Assembly: GCF_017810075.1 (NCBI RefSeq)
Contig: NZ_JADNYK010000008.1
Coordinates: 62,001-126,000, forward strand
Source: Pseudozobellia sp. WGM2
GTDB taxonomy: Bacteria; Bacteroidota; Bacteroidia; Flavobacteriales; Flavobacteriaceae
Reading direction: 5' to 3'
DNA: 64,000 bases
The notes beneath the pieces were generated by a model. That model saw only the letters and a list, made by a program, of their open reading frames with translations. It ran no database searches and was not told the origin of the DNA. The position numbers were made by a program, and so were the translations under genes. How positions within the stretch are numbered: position 1 is the first letter of the stretch; every line of letters starts with the position of its first letter. Of this stretch, positions 28,768 through 35,776 are shown piece after piece.

Positions 28768-28940
28768 CGTAGGATGAGAAACCATCAACTATTTAGCACT
28801 TTCAGGTGCCATCGAGGAAAAATGTGCAAATCAATGCCCATTGGCGTTCTGGCGTGCTCCCCTGTATTTCCGTTTTTACGTACCTTAGGGTACGTCAACA
28901 AAAATTCAACCACATGGGTATACATGGCCCTGCGTTGTAC
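28768..28940 (+). repeat. Palindromic repeat copy 3 (attC-like site)
   Basis: Diverged relative of copies 1 and 2. Shares the upstream block TTTCAGGTGCCATCGAGGAA (near 28800) with copy 1, a perfect central hairpin ACGTACC (28878-28884) / GGTACGT (28889-28895), an A-rich AACAAAAATTCAA strand, and the common end GGCCCTGCGTT. The final box is GTTGTAC (28934-28940), which opens the next module. In-frame ORFs through copies 1 and 3 reflect their homology and are not genes. Between the terminator at 28556 and this repeat I see nothing definite. Confidence 0.65.
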
Positions 28941-28994
28941 GGCAATTTTATACCTGCATATATGAAAATTAACGATATGATTATAAAACATGGC

Positions 28995-29609
28995 ATGATT
29001 AGACACTTCTTCTTGCTTGGATTAAGCCTCATCTTGACTCTTAATTCTTGTCAATCAAACCAAAAGAATAAGACTGAAAATCAATTGGAGGCAAATGACA
29101 ATATTGATAGTACAGCCAAGGCAGAAACAGTAGAAGAATCAAAACAGGCAGATACCGATACATTAACTGTGCAAGACGGGCAATTAGAGGATGAACGTTC
29201 CCAGAGTCATATAAAGCTCGATTTTGCAAAAGCTATAGTTCATATTAATGATACATCCCAAGTGCGATTGATTGATGAAATCTGTGCGATTTCAGTGATT
29301 CCAGATACATCATGGATTAATAAAAAACAATTAGAAATGGGCGATAATTGGGATGAAGTCGTTAGTGACAATCAATATTATGAGCAGGTGGCTATTGATA
29401 CGTTAGAAAAACTAGATATTCCAACATTTTACGCACCGAGAGAGAAAAGATATATCAGATTAATTAAGGCGGACGAGTCTGACTTTACTATTGATTTGAC
29501 GAAAATGGAAAAAGCTTGGGGTTTGATTTTATTCAACGGAAATGACAACCCAGTTTTATGGAGTGGTACTGAGATTGATGCCGAATTAAAAGAAATATAT
29601 AAAAAGTAA
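28995..29609 (+). CDS. Lipoprotein, hypothetical
   Basis: 204 aa from ATG 28995, chosen because it gives a compact lipoprotein signal (MIRHFFLLGLSLILTLNSC); in-frame ATGs at 28962 and 28977 would lengthen the n-region. After the cysteine come about 50 polar, acidic residues and then a domain with WINKKQLEMGDNWDEVVSDNQYY. No family recognised. It begins just after palindromic repeat copy 3 and ends before another palindromic spacer, so it looks like a single-gene cassette. Confidence 0.68.
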   Translation: MIRHFFLLGLSLILTLNSCQSNQKNKTENQLEANDNIDSTAKAETVEESKQADTDTLTVQDGQLEDERSQSHIKLDFAKAIVHINDTSQVRLIDEICAISVIPDTSWINKKQLEMGDNWDEVVSDNQYYEQVAIDTLEKLDIPTFYAPREKRYIRLIKADESDFTIDLTKMEKAWGLILFNGNDNPVLWSGTEIDAELKEIYKK

Positions 29610-29619
29610 ACACCGTTCA

Positions 29620-29743
29620 TACACAACTTAAGACAATTGGGGTTCTGCGGTTTGCGAGTATTTGTTTTTCAAATCAACTATTCCCATGGCAGACACGAAC
29701 ATGCTTCAAAACTCCGACCGATTCCAATTATAAAACGTTACCG
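29620..29743 (+). repeat. Palindromic spacer (attC-like), about 124 bp
   Basis: TACACAAC (29620-29627) and GTTACCG (29737-29743) are the outer boxes (only AAC/GTT pair well); AATTGG (29635-29640) pairs perfectly with CCAATT (29724-29729), with a 7-nt unpaired step on each side. Downstream, AACAAAAATTCAA (about 29802-29816) and CATAGTACAGCACTGCC resemble the distal half of repeat copy 3, as a degenerate leftover. Confidence 0.5.
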
Positions 29744-29888
29744 CGCTCGGGTGGTAATAAAAAATCACCACAAGTAACTGTAAAACAAGGCATTGAGTTC
29801 AATAACAAAAATTCAATCGTATGACTTCACATAGTACAGCACTGCCATTCATTGGCATCAAACTGAACGGAAACAATAATTGAACCAA

Positions 29889-30440
29889 ATGAGAAACCTA
29901 AAACATCTATTAATTCTGACCTCGGTAATGCTTTTCTCTTCTTTGGCAAAGCCGATTTTTGCACAGGAAAGTGACTTCATCAAAGAATATCTAGAACGAT
30001 TGGAAAAATCGAAGGAATATTTAATTCTTATAGCGGAAACGATGCCAGAAAATAAATATGAATTTAAGGCAACCTCTGAATCAATGAGTTTTGCGGAGAA
30101 TTTAATGCATATTGCGTGGGCGATGGATTGGCACAGTGAATCATTAATGGGAGGGCGTGAAGCGAGAGATTGGGAAACCGATACAGAACTAAAGGTCGAT
30201 GAAAAGTCGAAGAAAGAGATGATTGCAAAAATCAGTGAGACATTTGACAAAACGATAGAGTTCATTGCAAATTTTGACCCGAATAGACTTGAAGAAAGAT
30301 TGGACTATTTTGGTGCGGACAGAACAAAAAGGCAGATTTTGTTATTGCTTGCTGACCATATAACCCATCATAGAGGGCAAATGCTTGTTTATATGCGACT
30401 TAATGGACTTCAACCACCTAGATATGTTTTATATCAATAA
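29889..30440 (+). CDS. DinB-family protein with signal peptide
   Basis: 183 aa from ATG 29889. Signal peptide about 1-25 (SLAKPIFAQE) makes it an exported member of the DinB/YfiT four-helix-bundle family. Candidate metal histidines lie in LMHIAWAMDWHSE and ADHITHHRGQMLVYMR, the classical DinB positions. Some DinB proteins are thiol- or metal-dependent transferases. The SAM-methyltransferase gene follows 62 bp downstream and may be cotranscribed. Confidence 0.85.
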   Translation: MRNLKHLLILTSVMLFSSLAKPIFAQESDFIKEYLERLEKSKEYLILIAETMPENKYEFKATSESMSFAENLMHIAWAMDWHSESLMGGREARDWETDTELKVDEKSKKEMIAKISETFDKTIEFIANFDPNRLEERLDYFGADRTKRQILLLLADHITHHRGQMLVYMRLNGLQPPRYVLYQ

Positions 30441-30502
30441 ATTAAATAGATGCCGCAAGATTATGTTCTCACGATAGATCCATTGAATATAGTTAAAAAC
30501 TT

Positions 30503-31336
30503 ATGGCAAAAGAAAATATCGAAATACATGAAACAGCGTTCATGACTTCTACTTTCAGGTCTATGGACGAAAGTTTAAGTCAAGACAATTTTGCGAGATT
30601 GTGGCAAAACCCAAAAACGGGAAAGTGGGTCGATAAATATCTTGACCAAGTTTCTTCTGAGGAATCTTATACTCATTGCCTTAGAAACAGATACTTCTTA
30701 AAGGTAATAAGAAATTTGGTGCAAAGACAAGAAATTCAAGTATTGATAAATTTTGGAAGTGGGTTTAGCATGTATCCTTTTTTATTGAATGAAAGTTTGA
30801 TTCACATAGAAATCGATAAGCCTGAAATAGTTGATTTCAAGAAGGATAAAATCCAAAATTGGCAAAAGGAAAATATACTGCCAAAAAGAAATATTCATTT
30901 TATCGGTGTTGATTTTAGCAAAAATTACGAAGAGGAATTATTATCGAAAATTAATGCTATAAAGGTCAATATGTCGAGTTTCATTCTGGTCGAAGGGGTT
31001 CTGTTTTTTTTAAATAGAAAAGAAACGGATAATTTATTTACCTTTTTTAATGCAATTCAACAAAATGGAGATTATATAGGCAGTGCTTCGTTTCAGGAAA
31101 CAATAAAGGAAACTCAAGCTTTTAAAAATTTATTGAGTTTTATGAACCAAAATGTTTCAAAGACCAGCGAAAGTGCTTGTCAAACTGTCGAAGACAACTA
31201 TTACCGCTGCCAGAAAAACTATAAATTGATTGACCATCAAGACTATTTTAGCCTTTCAAAAAAGTATGGGAACAAGGTAAGACAAGCTAAAGAGTTGATT
31301 TTAAACGAAAATTTCTATTTGCTCAAAAAGATTTAG
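30503..31336 (+). CDS. Class I SAM-dependent methyltransferase (LCM/PPM1-like)
   Basis: 277 aa. The SAM-binding region INFGSGFSMYPFLL (about 78-91), the acidic end of strand 2 in IHIEIDKPEIV, and FILVEGVLFFLNRKE (about 158-172) match the leucine carboxyl methyltransferase/TcmP-like group of O-methyltransferases. N-terminal residues 1-60 are helical and form a lid in that family. Substrate unknown. Cytosolic, no signal peptide. Second gene of the DinB module. Confidence 0.8.
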   Translation: MAKENIEIHETAFMTSTFRSMDESLSQDNFARLWQNPKTGKWVDKYLDQVSSEESYTHCLRNRYFLKVIRNLVQRQEIQVLINFGSGFSMYPFLLNESLIHIEIDKPEIVDFKKDKIQNWQKENILPKRNIHFIGVDFSKNYEEELLSKINAIKVNMSSFILVEGVLFFLNRKETDNLFTFFNAIQQNGDYIGSASFQETIKETQAFKNLLSFMNQNVSKTSESACQTVEDNYYRCQKNYKLIDHQDYFSLSKKYGNKVRQAKELILNENFYLLKKI

Positions 31337-31663
31337 CACAGAGCTTTCCACTATTTCGAGTAGCCGCTAAATATCCATGCTTTAAGAGACGGTCTTACTG
31401 TAGCCTTCCCCTAATAAGAAAGCCTTCACCCGAAATAATGTAACTATTTTTTTACGATAAGATTTTTCCTATATTTAGACTGTAATCCTTTGGATTAAAA
31501 ACTCTCCCCCCAGCATATCAAATTAGCAACCATATGATTATATGTTGATTATTTTGAAATACAAAACACCAGAATTTTAGATTTGGATAGTACCAAAATA
31601 CAGACGCATAGATATTGAGGAGTTTGAGGTATCTAAGTGTTGTGCGTAATTTGAACAAAAAAA
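31337..31663 (+). other. 327-bp AT-rich spacer with possible cassette start box
   Basis: No ORF. GTTGTGCG (31639-31646) lies 17 bp before the next gene and could be a start box; its best partner after the module is CGCCCACC at 33104 (6/8), which is weak. No obvious long palindrome or terminator. Confidence 0.35.
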
Positions 31664-32407
31664 ATGAAATTTAAACCAATAATAGTTCTAATTATTTTAA
31701 TCGTACCACTTTTGATTTACGTCTTATTTAAAGATAGTATTAAACCAATTTGGAACGAATTTGATACAATATTTACTATTTCTTCTTATTCGATTTCGGT
31801 AATTCTTTTACTATATAATCTTAACTTAAAATTTCATTTTGCAATTAACCGAATTTTTCAATGGTTTAAGCAAGACCATACTTTTTGGAGGTTTTCATAT
31901 TTTATTGAGCAAGAAAATGAATTTGACAAAATTCTATTTATAAAAAATTTAAAAAGATTGAATATTTCAATAAACAAAGAATATGAGGATTTTATTGAGT
32001 TTATCTATAAAGACAGCTACTTATTCAGATTGCAAATCACAAATAATGAAACTTCTAGAATAAATTTATTTTCAACTAGGTTAATAGTACCGACTAAAAG
32101 AATAAAACCTACAATAAACGAATTAATTGAGGTTACTGAAGTAATTGAAAACTCATTGAGTTCAATCATTAGTGATTCCAAAAAATTTGATTTGATTATC
32201 GAATATCCTAAAACAAGTCCTTTTTACAGTTATTGGATAAAAAAATTACCAGAACAATCAATTTATAATTTTAACTTTTCTATTAGAATTCCAAACAATG
32301 AGAATATTGTAAGTGTCAATAAAAATCAATTAATAATAAAATCTAACTCAATAAATAAGCTTTTTGACACAACCAAAGATTATTTGAGTTTACAAATTGA
32401 GATATGA
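31664..32407 (+). CDS. Two-TM membrane protein, unknown (first of an overlapping pair)
   Basis: 247 aa. Two N-terminal TM helices (about 5-22 and 35-52), then a cytosolic region of about 190 residues rich in Ile, Asn, Lys and Ser. Codons are visibly more AT-rich than in the flanking core genes, suggesting recent transfer. It overlaps the next gene by 4 bp (ATGA), a sign of coupled translation and joint function. I recognise no family. Confidence 0.68.
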   Translation: MKFKPIIVLIILIVPLLIYVLFKDSIKPIWNEFDTIFTISSYSISVILLLYNLNLKFHFAINRIFQWFKQDHTFWRFSYFIEQENEFDKILFIKNLKRLNISINKEYEDFIEFIYKDSYLFRLQITNNETSRINLFSTRLIVPTKRIKPTINELIEVTEVIENSLSSIISDSKKFDLIIEYPKTSPFYSYWIKKLPEQSIYNFNFSIRIPNNENIVSVNKNQLIIKSNSINKLFDTTKDYLSLQIEI

Positions 32408-33096
32408 ATACATACAGATTAGTAAATATTTTAAAGTTTCCTAGTATTCATACAGGTCAAGAAAGGCATAAAAATTATAATTTGACACTTCCTGGATTTA
32501 CAGAGGAAAAACAAACTTCCATTCGAAACATAGCTACTGCATATCACGGGTTTGAGTATTACGAAATAGAGCACGAAATGCTTATTAAGGATAAAGGATT
32601 AGCTTTTGGTTTTGTTGACAATCAACCCGTAAAAATGGAACTTAATGGATACAAAAAAACTTTTACGGTTAAAATGTATTGCAATCCAGAAGAAGGATAT
32701 GCATATTTATGTGAGAGCAGTAATGTAATCAAAGATTTACTTAGGACTTTTAAAAAGGATTCCTCATTAGGGATTGAGTTAAAAGAAATAGAATTAGACC
32801 TTAACCAATTACATAAACATACTGAACAATATACAGGTGCTTGGTTTAAAGGAGTAAGTTCAAGAGTGTCTTCGTCAGCACTTTTTGGAGCTGATTTAAA
32901 AAATGAACCTCTATTTGAACAATTGAAAAATGATGGCGCTGATTTATCCAGTATAACAATTCCCTACAAAGGTATGCAAATACAAATGAGTAAAAATGGC
33001 GGAATTAGTTCGCATCAAAATCTAAAAGATGTGAAAAATCAACTAGCATTAATTAAACAAATTAAAGAAGAAATATTAAATCATCTTATTGAATAA
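32404..33096 (+). CDS. Soluble protein of unknown function (second of an overlapping pair)
   Basis: 230 aa, no signal or TM segment. The N-terminal half looks like an alpha/beta domain (HGFEYYEIEHEMLIKDKGLAF, about 49-69). The C-terminal half has VSSRVSSSALFGADLKNEPL and SSITIPYKGMQIQMSKNGGIS, followed by a helical tail (about 205-230). No family recognised. Translationally coupled to the membrane protein upstream. A two-gene membrane-plus-soluble unit in a mobile region is a frequent layout for defence or stress systems, but nothing in the sequence proves that. Confidence 0.68.
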   Translation: MNTYRLVNILKFPSIHTGQERHKNYNLTLPGFTEEKQTSIRNIATAYHGFEYYEIEHEMLIKDKGLAFGFVDNQPVKMELNGYKKTFTVKMYCNPEEGYAYLCESSNVIKDLLRTFKKDSSLGIELKEIELDLNQLHKHTEQYTGAWFKGVSSRVSSSALFGADLKNEPLFEQLKNDGADLSSITIPYKGMQIQMSKNGGISSHQNLKDVKNQLALIKQIKEEILNHLIE

Positions 33097-33103
33097 AGAA
33101 CTA

Positions 33104-33131
33104 CGCCCACCTATGGCTCCTATAAAAGGCC
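33104..33131 (+). repeat. Right-hand half palindrome of the accessory island
   Basis: GGCTCCTATAAAAGGCC (33115-33131) repeats the half palindrome after the AraC gene (19591-19607) at 15/17 positions, and CGCCCACC (33104-33111) occupies the R'' position. The distal half is absent; mnmA core sequence starts within 70 bp. This marks the probable right edge of the island. Confidence 0.5.
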
Positions 33132-33198
33132 TTATTCAATTTCTTTAAATTCAATTTCACCCCATTTCAACCTCAACCGAAAATTCCCCAAGAATCCT

Positions 33199-33206
33199 TA
33201 ATTTTG
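33199..33206 (+). promoter_or_regulatory. mnmA promoter -7 element
   Basis: TAATTTTG fits TAnnTTTG and ends 18 bp before the chosen ATG (33225); an in-frame TTG at 33204 lies inside it and is rejected as start. Confidence 0.5.
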
Positions 33207-33224
33207 CCTTTTAATTCTAACGCA

Positions 33225-34415
33225 ATGAAAAAGGTAGTTGTTGGGCTTTCCGGAGGTGTAGATTCAAGCGTAACCGCTTATCTCTTAAAAGAGCAGGGGT
33301 ATGATGTAATCGGCCTTTTTATGAAAAATTGGCACGATGATTCCGTGACTATTTCTGAAGAATGCCCCTGGTTGGAGGATAGTAACGATGCACTAATCGT
33401 TGCGGAGAAGTTGGGCATTCCTTTTCAAACGGTTGATTTAAGCGAGCAGTATAAAGAACGTATCGTAGATTATATGTTCGATGAATACCAAAAGGGGAGA
33501 ACCCCAAACCCCGATGTGCTCTGTAACCGTGAGATTAAGTTCGATGTCTTCATGAAGATAGCACTTCAATTGGGGGCCGATTACGTAGCTACGGGCCATT
33601 ATTGTCGAAAAGGTATTTTGACCAATGCTAATGGAGAAGAGACTTTTCAGTTGTTGGCGGGTGTAGATGGCAATAAGGATCAATCGTACTTTTTATGTCA
33701 ATTATCGCAGGAGCAGTTGTCACGTACACTTTTTCCGATAGGGGAGTTGACCAAACCCGAAGTACGTAAAATCGCTGCAGATAATGATTTGATAACAGCA
33801 GATAAAAAAGACTCACAAGGGCTTTGTTTTATCGGGAAGGTAAGACTTCCTGAATTTTTACAGCAGAAATTGAAGCCCAAAAAGGGAGTAATCGTTGAAG
33901 TACCATCTGAAACGGCCCAATATCAAAAAGAAACACCCCAATTTCTTTCCAAGGTAGATGAGTTGGCTTTTAATGCTACCAAACCCGTCTACCATATAGA
34001 GGATGGGAAGATTGTAGGCATGCATCAAGGGGCTCATTATTTTACAAAAGGGCAACGCAAAGGTTTGGATGTTGGTGGTACAAAAGAACCGCTATTTGTG
34101 ATTGAAACCGATGTCGATGAGAATGTAATTTATACCGGTCAAGGCAAGTCGCATCCTGGGTTGTATCGCAGAACCCTTTTCGTAAACGATGATGAACTGC
34201 ATTGGGTACGAACCGATTTGGCTTTGCAGGTAGATGGACAGATGGAGGTGATGGCACGCATTCGATACCGTCAACCGCTACAAAAAGCCACTTTATACAA
34301 AATTGATGGGGGCATGTACGTAGATTTTGAAGAAAAACAATCTGCCATTACAGAAGGGCAGTTTGTAGCCTGGTACCAGGGCGATGAGCTTTTGGGTTCG
34401 GGAGTGATCGCTTAA
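33225..34415 (+). CDS. mnmA: tRNA-specific 2-thiouridylase MnmA
   Basis: 396 aa from ATG 33225 ([15 protein letters not shown]). Inserts sulfur at C2 of the wobble uridine (U34) in tRNA-Lys, -Glu and -Gln. The PP-loop SGGVDSS binds ATP; the catalytic cysteines are Cys100 ([11 protein letters not shown]) and Cys201 (SQGLCFIG). ATGHYCRK and the C-terminal beta-barrel ([12 protein letters not shown]) complete the family pattern. First core gene to the right of the accessory island. Confidence 0.97.
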   Translation: MKKVVVGLSGGVDSSVTAYLLKEQGYDVIGLFMKNWHDDSVTISEECPWLEDSNDALIVAEKLGIPFQTVDLSEQYKERIVDYMFDEYQKGRTPNPDVLCNREIKFDVFMKIALQLGADYVATGHYCRKGILTNANGEETFQLLAGVDGNKDQSYFLCQLSQEQLSRTLFPIGELTKPEVRKIAADNDLITADKKDSQGLCFIGKVRLPEFLQQKLKPKKGVIVEVPSETAQYQKETPQFLSKVDELAFNATKPVYHIEDGKIVGMHQGAHYFTKGQRKGLDVGGTKEPLFVIETDVDENVIYTGQGKSHPGLYRRTLFVNDDELHWVRTDLALQVDGQMEVMARIRYRQPLQKATLYKIDGGMYVDFEEKQSAITEGQFVAWYQGDELLGSGVIA

Positions 34416-34482
34416 GGTTAGACGATAACACCTCGAACGTAGTCTAGAGGTCATTTTGGATATTTAAAACCGATTGGTGTCC

Positions 34483-34802
34483 CCTCGAGCGCAGTCGAGA
34501 GGTTATTGTTTCACAGTTTGATGAGGTCTCGACTCCGCTCGACCAGACATTTTTTGGTCATCAAGTTTGTGCAGTTATTTTGTAATTTCCCAGAACTGAT
34601 TGCTGTCGCCTCGAGCGCAGTCGAGAGGTTATTGTTTCACAGTTTGATGAGGTCTCGACTCCGCTCGACCTGACATTTTTTGGTCATCAGGTTTGTGCAG
34701 TTATTTTGTAATTTCCCAGAACTGATTGCTGCCGCCTCGAGCGTAGTCGAGAGGTATTGTTTTTTACCCAATTTGCGGAGGTCTCGACTCCGCTCGACCT
34801 GA
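34483..34802. repeat. 126-bp tandem repeat, 2.5 copies
   Basis: Copies begin at 34483, 34609 and 34735 (exact 126-bp period; the third is partial and diverged). Each carries a CCTCGAGCGCAGTCGAGAGG-like arm and a GGTCTCGACTCCGCTCGACC arm that are imperfect inverted repeats of one another about 30 bp apart. A degenerate leading copy starts near 34427 (CCTCGAACGTAGTCTAGAGG). It fills the 419-bp gap between mnmA and the nitronate monooxygenase gene. Confidence 0.9.
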
Positions 34803-34834
34803 CAAGTATTTTCACGTAAATAAAATTTTTACCC

Positions 34835-35776
34835 ATGCCCAATAAAATCACTGAACTTTTTGAAATTGAATACCCGATTGTTCAGGCGGGTATGGTCTGG
34901 GCCAGTGGTTGGCGATTGGCTTCGGCGGTTTCCAATGCAGGCGGATTGGGTGTTTTGGGTGCGGGAAGCATGTATCCCGAAGTTTTACGGGAACACATAC
35001 ATAAATGTCAGCAGGCGACCACGAAACCTTTTGGAGTCAATGTGCCTATGCTTTATCCTGACGTGGATAAACTGATGGCGATTATTGTAGAACTCGGGGT
35101 TAAAATAGTCTTTACTTCCGCAGGAAATCCTAAAAAATGGACTTCTTTTTTACAGGATAAGGGCATTACGGTGGTGCACGTGGTAAGTAGTGTGAAGTTC
35201 GCCCAAAAGGCAGAAGAGGCAGGTGTAAATGCTATAGTGGCCGAGGGTTTTGAAGCTGGTGGACACAACGGTAGGGATGAAACAACGACCTTGACCCTCA
35301 TACCGGCTGTGAAGGAAAAAATTAAAATTCCCTTGATTGCGGCAGGTGGAATAGCTACCGGAAGAGGCATATTGGCTACCATGATTTTAGGTGCTGATGG
35401 CGTGCAGGTGGGCAGTCGATTTGTCGCCAGCCAAGAAGCTTCTTCCCACGACCTTTTCAAGCAAAAGATTATTGAAGCGAAAGAGGGTGACACCCATTTG
35501 ACACTTAAAGAATTGGCTCCCGTTCGATTGCTAAAGAATAAGTTCTATGAGGATGTTCAACAGACTTACGCCCAGGGTGCATCTATTGAAGAGCTTAAAA
35601 ATATATTGGGAAAGGGGCGTGCCAAACGCGGAATGTTCGAGGGTGATATGGAAGAGGGTGAACTTGAAATCGGTCAGGTATCCTCAATAATTAACGACAT
35701 CAAACCAGCTGCCACTATCGTAGCCGATTTGATGTCGGAATTTAATTTGGCCAAAAAGGAAACTGCTGGCTTATGA
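34835..35776 (+). CDS. Nitronate monooxygenase (NMO/FabK-like FMN protein)
   Basis: 313 aa TIM-barrel FMN enzyme of the 2-nitropropane dioxygenase family. Visible: IEYPIVQAGMVWASGWRLAS near the N-terminus, VVAEG-type VNAIVAEGFEAGGH, AAGGIATGRG and DGVQVGSRFVAS for FMN phosphate binding. It oxidises alkyl nitronates such as propionate-3-nitronate; FabK-type enoyl reductases are similar in sequence and cannot be excluded. Its stop overlaps the tail of the convergent cytochrome gene by 6 bp. Confidence 0.9.
   Translation: MPNKITELFEIEYPIVQAGMVWASGWRLASAVSNAGGLGVLGAGSMYPEVLREHIHKCQQATTKPFGVNVPMLYPDVDKLMAIIVELGVKIVFTSAGNPKKWTSFLQDKGITVVHVVSSVKFAQKAEEAGVNAIVAEGFEAGGHNGRDETTTLTLIPAVKEKIKIPLIAAGGIATGRGILATMILGADGVQVGSRFVASQEASSHDLFKQKIIEAKEGDTHLTLKELAPVRLLKNKFYEDVQQTYAQGASIEELKNILGKGRAKRGMFEGDMEEGELEIGQVSSIINDIKPAATIVADLMSEFNLAKKETAGL

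Larger units (their letters stand above)
17440..33131 (+). mobile_element. Putative integron-like gene-cassette array without integrase (CALIN-like)
   Basis: All protein genes here lie on the + strand in unrelated one- to three-gene modules separated by palindromic spacers. Several modules start with a GTT box that is complementary to an AAC box just after their last gene: GTTATGCG 17605 with CGCATAAC 19580 (8/8); GTTACCTAC 20188 with GCAGGTAAC 21951 (8/9); GTTTCATAC 24392 with GTATAAAAT 26214 (7/9); GTTACCTAC 26317 with GCAGGTAAC 27663 (8/9). In integron cassettes the R' and R'' boxes have this relation because the cassette was once a circle. The boxes share only GTT with classical GTTRRRY, no intI is present, and some modules lack clear boxes, so the assignment is tentative. 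Confidence 0.45.

Noticed and set aside
29744-29860. A fourth complete copy of the three-copy palindromic repeat
   Set aside because: Only the distal half (AACAAAAATTCAA and CATAG...CACTGCC) is similar; the central hairpin and proximal arm are not recognisable.
34416-34834. CRISPR array
   Set aside because: The repeat is 126 bp with no short regular repeat/unique spacer pattern and no cas genes; it is a plain tandem repeat.
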